Assembly: GCF_018128965.1 (NCBI RefSeq)
Contig: NZ_JAAEDH010000012.1
Coordinates: 1-64,000 of the forward strand
Source of the DNA: Plastoroseomonas arctica
GTDB taxonomy: Bacteria > Pseudomonadota > Alphaproteobacteria > Acetobacterales > Acetobacteraceae
Reading direction: 5' to 3'
DNA length: 64,000 nucleotides
Shown here: piece after piece, positions 49,417 through 57,623 of the stretch
Layout: every line of letters begins with the position of its first letter
How positions within the stretch are numbered: position 1 is the first letter of the stretch
Notes under the pieces: generated by a model
The model's database searches: none
What the model was told of the DNA's origin: nothing
Seen by the model: only the letters and a program-made list of their open reading frames with translations
Program-made: the position numbers and the translations under genes

Positions 49417-50304
49417 CTAGCGTCGCCCGCGCAGCCAGGCGAGCGTGCCCCAGAACCCCGCGATATCGGCCCAGGCGCGGCCGCCGCGCAGCGTCAGCGC
49501 ATGGCCGATCGCCTTGCCGGCATGGTGGCGCAGCCGGCCCAGCGCCTCCGCCTTGCCGCCATGTTTTTCGAGATAGCGCAGCCGCGACCAGGCGAGGTGA
49601 TAGGCCTTGATCCAGGCGACGCGGCGCGACGGCGCCGAGGATTTCCCGCCGGCATGCCCGGCACGCGCCGCGGGCACCACCACGATCGAGCGCCCCATCG
49701 CGCGCGCCGCGGCGCAGAGGTCGTCATCCTCGTAGTAGAGGAAGAACGCCTCGTCGAAGCGCAGCCCGTCGGCGCGGCGCAACAGCATGCACGCACCGGA
49801 GACGAACTCCGCGCAGAACGGCGCTGCGGGCCAGGACTCGCTCCGGCGGTTGCGATCCAGCGCTCGCCGCCGCACCTGCGCCGCATCCCAGGAGCGCACC
49901 GGCTTCCCGTCATCGTCGAGCAGCGCGGGTGCGAGGATGGCGGCATCGGGGTAGGCGTCGGCGGCGGCGATGAGGGTGCCGAGCGCGCTGGTGGCGATCC
50001 GGCCATCGGGATTAAGCAGCAGGACGAGTTCGCGCGACGCCGCCGCGATCCCCGCATTGCACCCCGCCCCAAAACCGCGATTCTCCGGCTGGGCCAGGAT
50101 GACCGCGCCGGGCCGCGCGGCGCGCGCGACCGCGAGCGTGTCATCCGGGCTCGCATTGTCGACGATGATGGTTTCCACCGCCTCGGGCAGCGCCCGCAGC
50201 GCCTCGGCGATCACGCCGGCGCTGCGATAGGTGACGATGACGACCGAGAGGCGCAGCAGCGGGGGCCTGAACGCTCCCGCGGGTTCTTCCCTGGCGATGG
50301 TCAA
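49417..50304 (-). CDS. Glycosyltransferase family 2 protein
   Basis: A 295-residue GT-A fold enzyme: SVVIVTYRSAGVIAEALRAL (nucleotide-sugar binding), ETIIVDNASPDD, ENRGFGAGCNAGI and LLLNPDGRI, typical of the rhamnosyltransferase-like branch. The acceptor side has FFLYYEDDDLCAAARAMG. The TTG at 50304 is the best start because earlier in-frame codons fall inside the neighbouring lipoprotein gene; the weak ribosome site makes this uncertain. A role in surface polysaccharide is inferred, since no other glycan genes are adjacent. Confidence 0.85.
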   Translation of the reverse strand: MTIAREEPAGAFRPPLLRLSVVIVTYRSAGVIAEALRALPEAVETIIVDNASPDDTLAVARAARPGAVILAQPENRGFGAGCNAGIAAASRELVLLLNPDGRIATSALGTLIAAADAYPDAAILAPALLDDDGKPVRSWDAAQVRRRALDRNRRSESWPAAPFCAEFVSGACMLLRRADGLRFDEAFFLYYEDDDLCAAARAMGRSIVVVPAARAGHAGGKSSAPSRRVAWIKAYHLAWSRLRYLEKHGGKAEALGRLRHHAGKAIGHALTLRGGRAWADIAGFWGTLAWLRGRR

Positions 50305-50318
50305 GGAAGGGCCAAGGC

Positions 50319-50723
50319 TTACTGCGCCACCATGCCGCGATTGGTCACGGTGATGCGCGAGGCCTGGCAGACATCGACGTTCATCAGGTCGGCGCGGCGC
50401 CCATTCACCCAAACCACGCGGAAATCATAGCCACCCGGATTGGCGGCGACGAAGTTCATCGACTGCCCCGGCTGAAGAACACGCTGGCCGAGCTGGTCCA
50501 CGCCGAAGCTCGCGAGGCGGGACGAGCTGAAATACAGCTCGCGCACCGTCACGTTGGACTGGTTGACGACGGTGAATCGGGTGTCGCAGGCCTGCCGCGG
50601 CACCTGCTGCACGATGGGCTGGACGTACTGCGCGCCCTGGCCCGCGGTCTGCGGCACGACGCAGCCGGCGAGGCCCAGGCTGCCCAGCACGGCGAGGGCG
50701 GCGAACACTTGGCGGCGGATCAT
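50319..50723 (-). CDS. Small lipoprotein of unknown function
   Basis: A 134-residue lipoprotein: signal MIRRQVFAALAVLGSLGLAGC with lipobox LAGC (Cys21). The mature domain, CDTRFTVVNQSNVTVRELYFSSSRLASFG and then QVLQPGQSMNF and YDFRVVWVNGRRADL, is a small beta-sandwich-like domain with two cysteines (CDT and DVCQAS) that could form a disulfide. I do not recognise a named family with certainty, although DUF1425/YcfL-like proteins have a comparable layout. It is 14 bases upstream of the glycosyltransferase gene. Confidence 0.7.
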   Translation of the reverse strand: MIRRQVFAALAVLGSLGLAGCVVPQTAGQGAQYVQPIVQQVPRQACDTRFTVVNQSNVTVRELYFSSSRLASFGVDQLGQRVLQPGQSMNFVAANPGGYDFRVVWVNGRRADLMNVDVCQASRITVTNRGMVAQ

Positions 50724-50786
50724 GCGCTTTTTCCCCTATGATGAAGCGGCGCGACCGTAACGTTCCGCCAGGGCGAGGGCAATCGA

Positions 50787-52181
50787 TCAGCGAGGGTCGA
50801 TCGGCGATTCCGGCGCGCCGCCTGCCTCGATGGCCAGCCCGGCTGCGAGCAGCAGGTCCTCGCGGTAGCGCCCCGCCAGCAGTTGCACGCCGACCGGCAC
50901 CGACCCGACCATTCCTGTGCTGACGGTCAGCCCCGGCAGCCCCATCAGCGGCAGCCCCACCTGGGTCAGCTGCGCCTCGATGATGCGGCGGAAGGCCTCG
51001 GGGCTTTCCACATCCTCCAGGTCGCGGAATGGGAGTTCGGCGGAGACCGGCGTGATGGCGACGGGGTAGCGCTCGAAGAACGCCATCCATTGCCGGATGA
51101 AGCCGGCGCGCGCCTGCAGCGCGTCCATGAAATCATTGGTGTCGGGCAGGGGGCACAGCGCCTCCATCTGGGCGAAGACGAATTGCGCGTCGGCATCGCC
51201 CTCGTCGACCAGGGCGGTGTTCATCCCGCGCCGCGATTCCGCGAGCCACAGAAGCGCCTGCAACGCGGCCGGGCGGCGCAGCGGCGGGGTGTCCACCTCC
51301 TCCACGATCCACCCGGCGGCCTCAAGCCGCCGGCCGGCGTCGCGCATCGCGTCCTGCACCGCGGCGTCGACGACCAGGCCGTCGGGCGCGAGGCAGAGTG
51401 CGGCACGCTGCGGCGCGGCGGGGCCGTGATGCGCGACATCGACCCACCAGGGGTCGCGGATGTCGCGCGCGCGCATCGCGTCATAGGCGAGGGCCACGTC
51501 GCCGATGCTGCGCGCGATCGGGCCGGACACGGCCATCATCTGCGCGCCCACCTGGCGCTCCGGCCCCGAGGCGTTCCAGGCCGGGATGCGCCCGAGCGTG
51601 GGTCGCAGCCCATGCACACCGCAGGCATAGGCCGGGTAGCGGATGGAGCCGCCGATATCCGTGCCATGCGCGATGGCGCCGATGCCCGCCGTCACGGCCG
51701 ACGCCGCACCGCCCGAGGATCCGCCCGGCGTGATGCCGGCGTCACGGGGATTCTTCGTGTGGCCATGCAGCGAATTGCGCGTGAACCAGCGCAGCGAGAA
51801 GGCGGGCGTGTTGGTGCGCCCGAGCAGCACGGCTCCCGCCTTTCGCAGATTGCTCACCACCGGGCTGTCCTGCTGCGCAACCAGGCCCTTCTGCAGCCGC
51901 AGGCCGTTGGTGGTGGCGTAGCCTTCCTGGTCGGTGTTGACCTTGATGGTGGTGGGCACGCCGGCCATCAGCCCGGCATCGTCGCCGCGCGCGATGGCCG
52001 CGTCGATCGCGGCAGCCTGGGCCAGCACCTCGTCGGGGCGATGCTCGATCACCGCGTTGAGCGCCGGGTTCACGGCGTCGAGCCGCGCCAACGCATCGCG
52101 CGCGACCTCGGTCGCGGAGAGCTGGCGCGAGCGCACGAGGGCGGCGATCTGGGTGGCGGCGAGGCGCCAATACTCGGTCAT
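50787..52181 (-). CDS. Amidase (amidase signature family)
   Basis: A 464-residue Ser-cisSer-Lys hydrolase. The catalytic Lys lies in GVPTTIKVNTD, and the signature GGSSGGAASAVTAGIGAIAHGTDIGGSIRYPA supplies the cis-Ser (GGSSGG) and the nucleophilic Ser (DIGGS). The family cleaves amides, including nitrile-derived or aryl amides, and also includes the GatA subunit; no gatB or gatC is adjacent and the C-terminal part differs, so a catabolic amidase is more likely. The ATG overlaps the TGA of the hydrolase gene downstream of it (ATGA), indicating coupling. Confidence 0.9.
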   Translation of the reverse strand: MTEYWRLAATQIAALVRSRQLSATEVARDALARLDAVNPALNAVIEHRPDEVLAQAAAIDAAIARGDDAGLMAGVPTTIKVNTDQEGYATTNGLRLQKGLVAQQDSPVVSNLRKAGAVLLGRTNTPAFSLRWFTRNSLHGHTKNPRDAGITPGGSSGGAASAVTAGIGAIAHGTDIGGSIRYPAYACGVHGLRPTLGRIPAWNASGPERQVGAQMMAVSGPIARSIGDVALAYDAMRARDIRDPWWVDVAHHGPAAPQRAALCLAPDGLVVDAAVQDAMRDAGRRLEAAGWIVEEVDTPPLRRPAALQALLWLAESRRGMNTALVDEGDADAQFVFAQMEALCPLPDTNDFMDALQARAGFIRQWMAFFERYPVAITPVSAELPFRDLEDVESPEAFRRIIEAQLTQVGLPLMGLPGLTVSTGMVGSVPVGVQLLAGRYREDLLLAAGLAIEAGGAPESPIDPR

Positions 52182-53203
52182 GCGGCAGCTCCTTCGAACA
52201 TGGCAGCGATCGCGCCGGGATCGACATCCTCGATCCGGGGGGGAGTCCAGCGCGGCGCGTTGTCCTTGTCCACCAGCACGGCGCGCACGCCCTCGCGGAA
52301 GTCGGGGTGGTGGTTCACCACCACGCGGGTCAGCGCCAATTCGGTCGCGAGGCAGGCGGGCAGCGACTGGCGGCCGCCGCGGGCGAGCAATTCATGCGTA
52401 GCGAACAGGGAGGTGGGCGAGGCGTGGCGCAGCGCCTTCACCTGGGCAGCTGCCCATTCCGAGGGTTCGGCCTCGAGTGCTGCGAGAATAGAGGGGATCG
52501 AGCCAGCGCCGAAGCAGGCATCGATGGCCTCGGCATGGGCGGCGAAGCTGGCGGGCGGCGGCGGCTCGGCGTGGCGCGCGACGGCGCCCGCGTCGCCCGT
52601 GGCAAGGGCCGCACGCAGCGCGTCGAGCCGCTCGCGCGGGACGAAATGCGTCGCGAGCCCGGCATGCACCGCATCTGCCCCGTGCAGCCGCGCGCCGGTC
52701 AGCGCCAGCCACAGGCCGAGATGGCCGGGCAGGCGCGGCAACGCGAAGCTGGTGCCGACATCGGGGAACAGCGCGATGGCGGTCTCGGGCATCGCGAGCA
52801 TCGCCTGCTCGGTGACCACGCGATGACTGCCATGGATGGAGACGCCGATGCCGCCGCCCATGCACACGCCGTCGATCAGGCTGATCCAGGGTTTTTCGCA
52901 ATCCGCGATCGCCTGGTTCACCGCGTATTCGCTGCTGAAGAAGCGCTCCACGGTCGCGGCATCGCCGGCGATGGCGGCGGTGCGGATGGCGCGCACGTCG
53001 CCCCCGGCGCAGAAGGCGCGCCCGCCCGCACCTTCCAGCACGATGGCCGTCACCCCGGCGTCGTCGCGCCATTCCGCGATGGCCTCGGCGAAGGCGTCGA
53101 TCATGCCCTGGTCGAGCGCGTTCAGCGCGCGGGGCCGGTTCATGGTGAGCCGCGCGAGCGGGCCCGCGCGTTCGGCGATGAGGGAGGGTTCGGTGGCGCT
53201 CAT
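52178..53203 (-). CDS. Enoyl-CoA hydratase/isomerase family protein, likely 3-hydroxyisobutyryl-CoA hydrolase
   Basis: A 341-residue crotonase-fold protein. The oxyanion-hole and CoA blocks are LTMNRPRALNALDQGMIDAF, VLEGAGGRAFCAGGDVRAIR and LIDGVCMGGGIGVSIHGSHRVVTEQ. Features particular to the HIBYL-CoA hydrolase branch are PETAIALFPDVGTSFALPRLPG and the length of about 340 residues, with the C-terminal NHHPDFREGVRAVLVDKDNAPRWTP. That branch serves valine degradation. The start ATG at 53203 gives MSATEPSLIAE. Confidence 0.9.
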   Translation of the reverse strand: MSATEPSLIAERAGPLARLTMNRPRALNALDQGMIDAFAEAIAEWRDDAGVTAIVLEGAGGRAFCAGGDVRAIRTAAIAGDAATVERFFSSEYAVNQAIADCEKPWISLIDGVCMGGGIGVSIHGSHRVVTEQAMLAMPETAIALFPDVGTSFALPRLPGHLGLWLALTGARLHGADAVHAGLATHFVPRERLDALRAALATGDAGAVARHAEPPPPASFAAHAEAIDACFGAGSIPSILAALEAEPSEWAAAQVKALRHASPTSLFATHELLARGGRQSLPACLATELALTRVVVNHHPDFREGVRAVLVDKDNAPRWTPPRIEDVDPGAIAAMFEGAAA

Positions 53204-53288
53204 GCGGGTGTTCCTGGCCTGTCCGTTTCGCCTAGCCTCTGGCCCGACATGGGGCAAGCCGCGTTGACGCGCCGGCGCCGCGTCGCGC

Positions 53289-54347
53289 ATGCACCCCCGT
53301 ATGCACGCGCCCATCCTGGTCATCGAGTCGCTGCGCCACGCCGGGCCCACCGGCGCGACGCTGTTCGACGGGCTGGACCTCACCATCGCGCGCGGCGAGT
53401 GGGTGACGCTGCTGGGCGGCGTGGGCGCGGGCAAGACCACGCTGCTGCGCCTGATCGCCGAGCAGGGCTGGTCGAAGGTCTCCGCGCGGCTGGTCGCACC
53501 GCCGCGGCCCTCGCTGCCCTGGCAGGGCTGCGCCCAGCGCCTTGCCCAGCCGCTGCGCAGCGGCGGACTGCCGCGCGCCGAGGCGGAGATGCGGGTGCGC
53601 CAGGCACTCGCCCGCGTCGGCCTCGCCGAGCAGGCGGACACGCTGCCGAGCGCGCTGTCCGAAGGTGCTTCCGCGCGCCTGGCGCTGGCGGCGGCCATGC
53701 TTTCGGGCGCGGGGCTGCTGCTGCTCGACGGCCTGGCCGATGCGGGCCTCGCCGCCGCGCTGCTGGAGTGGCGGCGGGAGAGCGGGGTCGCCGTGCTGTG
53801 CGCCGTGCGCGACGCGATGCCGGCGGCAGGCCTGGGCGACCGGGTCGCCGTACTGGCCGGCGGGCGCATCGTGCAGCAGGGGCTGGCGCAGGCGCTGTTC
53901 GACACCCCCGCCGATGCCCGCGTTGCAAGGCTCATGGGACCGTGCACGCTACTGCCCGGACGGCTGCTCGACGGCGAGGATGAGGATGGCTTCGCGACCA
54001 TGGTGCTCGACGGTGGCACCCGGCTGCTCGGCCGCGCGCCGGCGGTGCAAGTGGGCGAACGCTGCCTCGCCTACGTCCGGCCAGGTCGCGTGGTGGTCGC
54101 CAGCGGCGCCGCGGGAGATTTCGGCGAGGGTGCGCTTCCGGCCCGCGTTCTGGAGCGGCGTGCGCTGGGCGATGTCGTCGCGCTGCGCCTCGCCCTCGCG
54201 GATGGCACGGACTTGCTGGCCCATCGGCCGGCGGGCGGGGCAGCCCTGCCGGCGCCGGGTGCGCAGGCGGTGGTGCTGCTGCCGCCACAGGATGTCGTGA
54301 TCCTTCCCGAAGCCGGGCTTGTGGGCCGGGCGCCGCGCGCGACATAA
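53289..54347 (+). CDS. Orphan ABC ATPase-like protein with degenerate catalytic motifs
   Basis: A 352-residue protein with an ABC ATPase fold closest to the nitrate/taurine type, plus a C-terminal beta-rich TOBE-like region (about 230-340). Walker A is intact: GGVGAGKTT at 43-51. However the Q-loop (LLPW-like SLPWQGCA) is altered, the signature is LSEGA rather than LSGGQ, Walker B is LLLLDGLAD (the catalytic Glu is Gly), and the H-loop is AVRDAM (His replaced by Arg). It could bind ATP but probably hydrolyses it slowly or not at all. No permease or binding protein is adjacent. Start may be the ATG at 53289 or 12 bases later. Confidence 0.85.
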   Translation: MHPRMHAPILVIESLRHAGPTGATLFDGLDLTIARGEWVTLLGGVGAGKTTLLRLIAEQGWSKVSARLVAPPRPSLPWQGCAQRLAQPLRSGGLPRAEAEMRVRQALARVGLAEQADTLPSALSEGASARLALAAAMLSGAGLLLLDGLADAGLAAALLEWRRESGVAVLCAVRDAMPAAGLGDRVAVLAGGRIVQQGLAQALFDTPADARVARLMGPCTLLPGRLLDGEDEDGFATMVLDGGTRLLGRAPAVQVGERCLAYVRPGRVVVASGAAGDFGEGALPARVLERRALGDVVALRLALADGTDLLAHRPAGGAALPAPGAQAVVLLPPQDVVILPEAGLVGRAPRAT

Positions 54348-54376
54348 GGGTCGCCAATCACAGAACGGGAAACACC

Positions 54377-55114
54377 ATGTCGGTCATGCAGCGTCGCGGT
54401 TTGCTGGGTCTTGTCGCCGGGGGTGCGATCCTCGCTTCCCTTCCACACCGCGTCTGGGCCCAGGCCGCGGCACCGGCGGCGCCGACCGGCCCCTTCACCC
54501 TGCCCGACCTGCCCTACGCCCCGGCCGCCAACGAGGCCGCGATCGACGCGCGCACCATGGAAATCCACCACGGCTTCCATCACCGCGCCTATGTGAACAA
54601 CCTCAACACCGCCGCGGCCGCGAACCCGCAGCTGGGCCAGATGCAGCTGGACGAGCTGCTGATGCGCATCGGCCAGCTGCCCGAGGCGGTGCGCACGGTG
54701 GTGCGCAACAGCGGCGGCGGGCACGCCAACCACTCCATGTTCTGGCAGATCATGGGCGGCGCGGGCGGCGAGCCCAGCGGCGAGTTGGCCGCCGCGATCA
54801 CGCGGGACTTCGAGAGCTTCGCCACCTTCAAGACCCGCTTCGAGGCCGCCGGCAACGGCGTGTTCGGCTCGGGCTGGGTGTTCGTGACAGTCGCCAATGA
54901 CGGCAAGCTTGCGCTGGTCGCCAAGCCGAACCAGGACACGCCGCTGATGGATGGCAGCCGCGTGCTGATGGGCAATGACGTCTGGGAACATGCCTACTAC
55001 CTGCGCTACCAGAACCGCCGCCCGGAATACACGCGCAACTGGTGGAACGTGGTGGACTGGGCGAAGGTGAGTGAGCGCTACGCGGCGGCGAAGGCGGGGA
55101 CGCTGCGTATCTGA
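54377..55114 (+). CDS. Exported Fe/Mn superoxide dismutase
   Basis: A 245-residue Fe/Mn-type SOD with an N-terminal signal peptide: MQRRGLLGLVAGGAILASLPHRVWAQ, whose twin arginine and hydrophobic core resemble a Tat signal. The metal ligands are His64 (EIHHGFHH), His119 (HANHSMFW), Asp201 and His205 (NDVWEHAYYLRYQNRR). Most SODs of this family are cytoplasmic, so export to the periplasm is notable. It starts 29 bases after the ABC ATPase-like gene and ends just before a strong terminator. Confidence 0.93.
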   Translation: MSVMQRRGLLGLVAGGAILASLPHRVWAQAAAPAAPTGPFTLPDLPYAPAANEAAIDARTMEIHHGFHHRAYVNNLNTAAAANPQLGQMQLDELLMRIGQLPEAVRTVVRNSGGGHANHSMFWQIMGGAGGEPSGELAAAITRDFESFATFKTRFEAAGNGVFGSGWVFVTVANDGKLALVAKPNQDTPLMDGSRVLMGNDVWEHAYYLRYQNRRPEYTRNWWNVVDWAKVSERYAAAKAGTLRI

Positions 55115-55122
55115 GGGATCAA

Positions 55123-55158
55123 AGCCCGGGGGAATTCCACTTCCCCCGGGCTCTTTTG
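55123..55158 (+). terminator. Rho-independent terminator of the superoxide dismutase gene
   Basis: AGCCCGGGGG (55123-55132) and CCCCCGGGCT (55143-55152) form a 10-bp stem around AATTCCACTT, followed by CTCTTTTGT. It begins 8 bases after the stop codon. Shares the GGGGGAATTC core of the other terminators here. Confidence 0.88.
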
Positions 55159-55169
55159 TCCCGACGGAT

Positions 55170-55874
55170 CTACCGCGCGACGAGGCTCGTCACGCGGTCG
55201 CCGATGGTGGTCGGCGGCTCGCTCGGGCGCACGCGCATCTGCTGTTCCCGCATGCCCACGCAGGCCGTGGTGGAGCGCGCCACTTCCGCCCAGGCACCGC
55301 CGCGCTCATAGGCCTTGAGCAGGCATTCGTCATAGACCGTGAAGACCTCGCCGGCGCCGCAGCCAAAGCTCGGCCGATCGCGGCGGGCGGCCATCATGAC
55401 GATGCGGTTGGGGCGCGCCAGCGCATCGGCGTAGATGCCGGTGAAGCAGCCCGACAGGATCGCGACCGTTGGCGCCTCGCCGCAGCCCTGGGTCAGCGCG
55501 CGGTCGAGCAGGGCGGGCGAGACCACGGCCTGCGCGGGCGAGAAGACCAGGCCCTGCTCCGGCGCGCCGTGCATGGTCATGTAGACGAGGCAGCCCTCCC
55601 CCTGCGCGGGCCGCAGCCCGGCGATGGCGGCGAGCACGGCGCGGGGCTCGGCCGGTTCGGCGGCGCGGCTGCGGTCGGAGAAGCGGCGGATGGTGGCGCG
55701 CTCGCCGAGCAGGGACGCCATGCGCGCGGTCGCGTTCTCCCACACCGGCAGGCTGTCGTCGCCGGCGACGATCACCGCGCGCCAGCGCAGGTTGGCGTTG
55801 GCCTTGGGCTCGGCGGGCATGGCCGGGGCGCAGGCGGCGCCGAGCAGGAGCAATCCGAGGACGAGTGAGCGCAT
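55170..55874 (-). CDS. Peptidase C13 (legumain-like) family lipoprotein
   Basis: A 234-residue caspase-fold cysteine peptidase family protein. The start has a lipoprotein signal with lipobox LGAAC (Cys15). The C13 active-site pair is visible: His102 in VYMTMHGAPEQGL and Cys143 in VAILSGCFTGIYAD, with hydrophobic strands before each. Bacterial C13 proteins of this type are largely uncharacterised. It faces away from the SOD gene and diverges from the outer-membrane barrel gene. The ATG at 55874 was preferred because the 12 residues upstream are not signal-like. Confidence 0.85.
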   Translation of the reverse strand: MRSLVLGLLLLGAACAPAMPAEPKANANLRWRAVIVAGDDSLPVWENATARMASLLGERATIRRFSDRSRAAEPAEPRAVLAAIAGLRPAQGEGCLVYMTMHGAPEQGLVFSPAQAVVSPALLDRALTQGCGEAPTVAILSGCFTGIYADALARPNRIVMMAARRDRPSFGCGAGEVFTVYDECLLKAYERGGAWAEVARSTTACVGMREQQMRVRPSEPPTTIGDRVTSLVAR

Positions 55875-56060
55875 GCGCGGAGCATGGGGTCGGTGCGTTG
55901 CCGCGTCCACCGCAAAGCGGAGACGACCCCGTGCCGCGCCCAGCGCGGACGGGGCGGCGCCGGCCGAGACGGCGCCATTGTCGTCTGTGTCGCGACAGTC
56001 GGGATGTTCATCTCTCGTTCATTATTGGGATGTCTTATCAGACCGTTAACGCAGAACGGG

Positions 56061-56708
56061 ATGGTCAGGCCAATGTTCACCAATATCGCGCACCGGTTGA
56101 AGATGATTTCTTGTGTGGCTGCAGGCCTGCTGCTGACCGGGCAGGCGCGCGCGCAGGAGGCCGCCCTTGGCGGTTTCTACGTCAATGGCTTCGCCGGGGC
56201 CGCGATCATTGATTCGACGGTGAATTTCGCCGCGACGGCCAACCGGCCCGCCGGCCGCTTCGTGGACCAGGGCGGCGACGGGCTGCTGGTCGGCGCGCGG
56301 CTGGGCTGGGGCACCGTGCTCGCGCCGCATCTCTATGCCGGCGTCGAGCTGGAGGGCGTCTTCCCCTACAACGTCACCAGCCGGCTGATGGCCTATGGCG
56401 CGGAGTACCGCGCCAGGCTGCGCAACGAGATCGGCGGCTATGCGCGGGTGGGCTGGACCTCGGATGGCGGCAGCGTGGTCTTCGCGCGCGCCGGCTTCTC
56501 GATGCCGCGGCAGATCTTCCAGAGCACGCAATCGCCGGGCGGCCGCAACAGCGCGGCGTGGAGCGCGGTGCCGGCCTTCGGTGTGGGCGCCGAGGTGCCG
56601 GTGTGGGGCCCCGTCTTCGCGCGTTTCGATGTGGGCTACTCGATGCAGCGTGGCGCGAACCGGCTGGAGACCTATCGGCTGAACGCGGGATTCACGCTGC
56701 GGTTCTGA
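56061..56708 (+). CDS. Outer membrane beta-barrel protein (OmpA-like/porin-family)
   Basis: About 215 residues with a signal peptide (MISCVAAGLLLTGQARAQ). The mature chain alternates hydrophobic and polar residues in strands ending with aromatic residues, e.g. GGFYVNGFAGAAI, LYAGVELEGVF, RNEIGGYARVGWT, FARAGFS, and terminates in RLNAGFTLRF, with a C-terminal Phe as expected for an outer membrane barrel signal. Small eight-stranded barrel likely. Start may be ATG 56061 or 56073. Its last 37 bases overlap the convergent response regulator gene. Confidence 0.82.
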   Translation: MVRPMFTNIAHRLKMISCVAAGLLLTGQARAQEAALGGFYVNGFAGAAIIDSTVNFAATANRPAGRFVDQGGDGLLVGARLGWGTVLAPHLYAGVELEGVFPYNVTSRLMAYGAEYRARLRNEIGGYARVGWTSDGGSVVFARAGFSMPRQIFQSTQSPGGRNSAAWSAVPAFGVGAEVPVWGPVFARFDVGYSMQRGANRLETYRLNAGFTLRF

Positions 56709-57451
56709 TCCCGGGTCGAAGGCGCCGCGTCCGGCGCCACCAGCCGGTAGCCGACGCCGCGGACCGCGCGGATGGCGCCGTATTCGGCGTCCATGCCGAG
56801 CTTGCGGCGCAGGCCGAGCACGAGATTGTCCACGCTGCGGTCGCCATAGGCGATGATGCGGCCGAGCACGTCGGCCGCGATATCCTCGCGCCGGGCGACG
56901 CCGCGTCCCGCCTTGGCCAGGCAGCGGAGCAGGGCCAGCTCGCTGCGCGCGAGCCGGATGCGGGTGCCGTCGGCACGGCGCACGGCGCGGCTTTCGGGTT
57001 CGAGCTGCAGCCCTTCGCCCAGCGGCAGGCCGGCCGGGGCAGGGGACGTGTCACCGGGCGCGGCGCGGCGCAGCGCGGCGCGCAGTCGGGCGCCGGCCAG
57101 GCGCGGTGCGAGTGGCTTGGCCCAATACAGATCGGCCCCGAGTTCGGTGAGGATGATCTCCTCCTCCGCCTGGGCCGCGCCGGTCTGCACGGCGAGCACC
57201 AGGCGCGGCCGCTGCTGCCCGAGTGCGCGGATGGTGGCGAGCAGCCCCGCTTCCGCGAGGCTCGCGTCGAGCAGCAGCGCCTCCGGCGCGGGCGTTTCGC
57301 TGAGACGATGCCATGCCGTAGCGAGATCATGCGCCGCCGCGACCGCGAAGCCTTCGGCATCGAGCGCGCGGACGGCGTCGCGCAGACAAGGGCCCTCGGC
57401 ATCCACGATCAGCAGCCGAGGTCGCCGCAGGAGTTTCACCGCCTGGTCCAT
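56672..57451 (-). CDS. OmpR-type response regulator (orphan)
   Basis: A 259-residue protein with an N-terminal receiver domain and a C-terminal winged-helix DNA-binding domain. Receiver: LLIVDAEG near residue 13 (D17), the likely phosphorylated Asp62 in ALLLDASLAEAG, Thr90 in LAVQTGAA and Lys112 in YWAKPL. The second acidic residue normally next to D17 is missing (Ala), so phosphorylation may be weak. The effector domain shows LTRSELALLRCL-type and DNLVLGLRRKLG, IRAVRGVGYRLV. No histidine kinase gene is adjacent. Confidence 0.9.
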   Translation of the reverse strand: MDQAVKLLRRPRLLIVDAEGPCLRDAVRALDAEGFAVAAAHDLATAWHRLSETPAPEALLLDASLAEAGLLATIRALGQQRPRLVLAVQTGAAQAEEEIILTELGADLYWAKPLAPRLAGARLRAALRRAAPGDTSPAPAGLPLGEGLQLEPESRAVRRADGTRIRLARSELALLRCLAKAGRGVARREDIAADVLGRIIAYGDRSVDNLVLGLRRKLGMDAEYGAIRAVRGVGYRLVAPDAAPSTRDQNRSVNPAFSR

Positions 57452-57623
57452 GTGCCTGTTTTCGATTTGCAGGAGAGCTTTGCCACACGGTCCCTAAAGA
57501 TTGTCTTTAGGCGGTGGGCATTCCGTCGTGACTCTCGCCCGACATCCGGCACGCGACGCCGCAAGCCCCACGCCTGGAATGGATACGTCGCGCCGGCTCC
57601 CAGGCGCACCGTTGGAGTCCGCC

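Noticed and set aside
47029-50430. Long plus-strand open frame across EamA, Bug, phosphoesterase and glycosyltransferase genes
   Set aside because: It runs antisense through four well-supported genes and has no domain.
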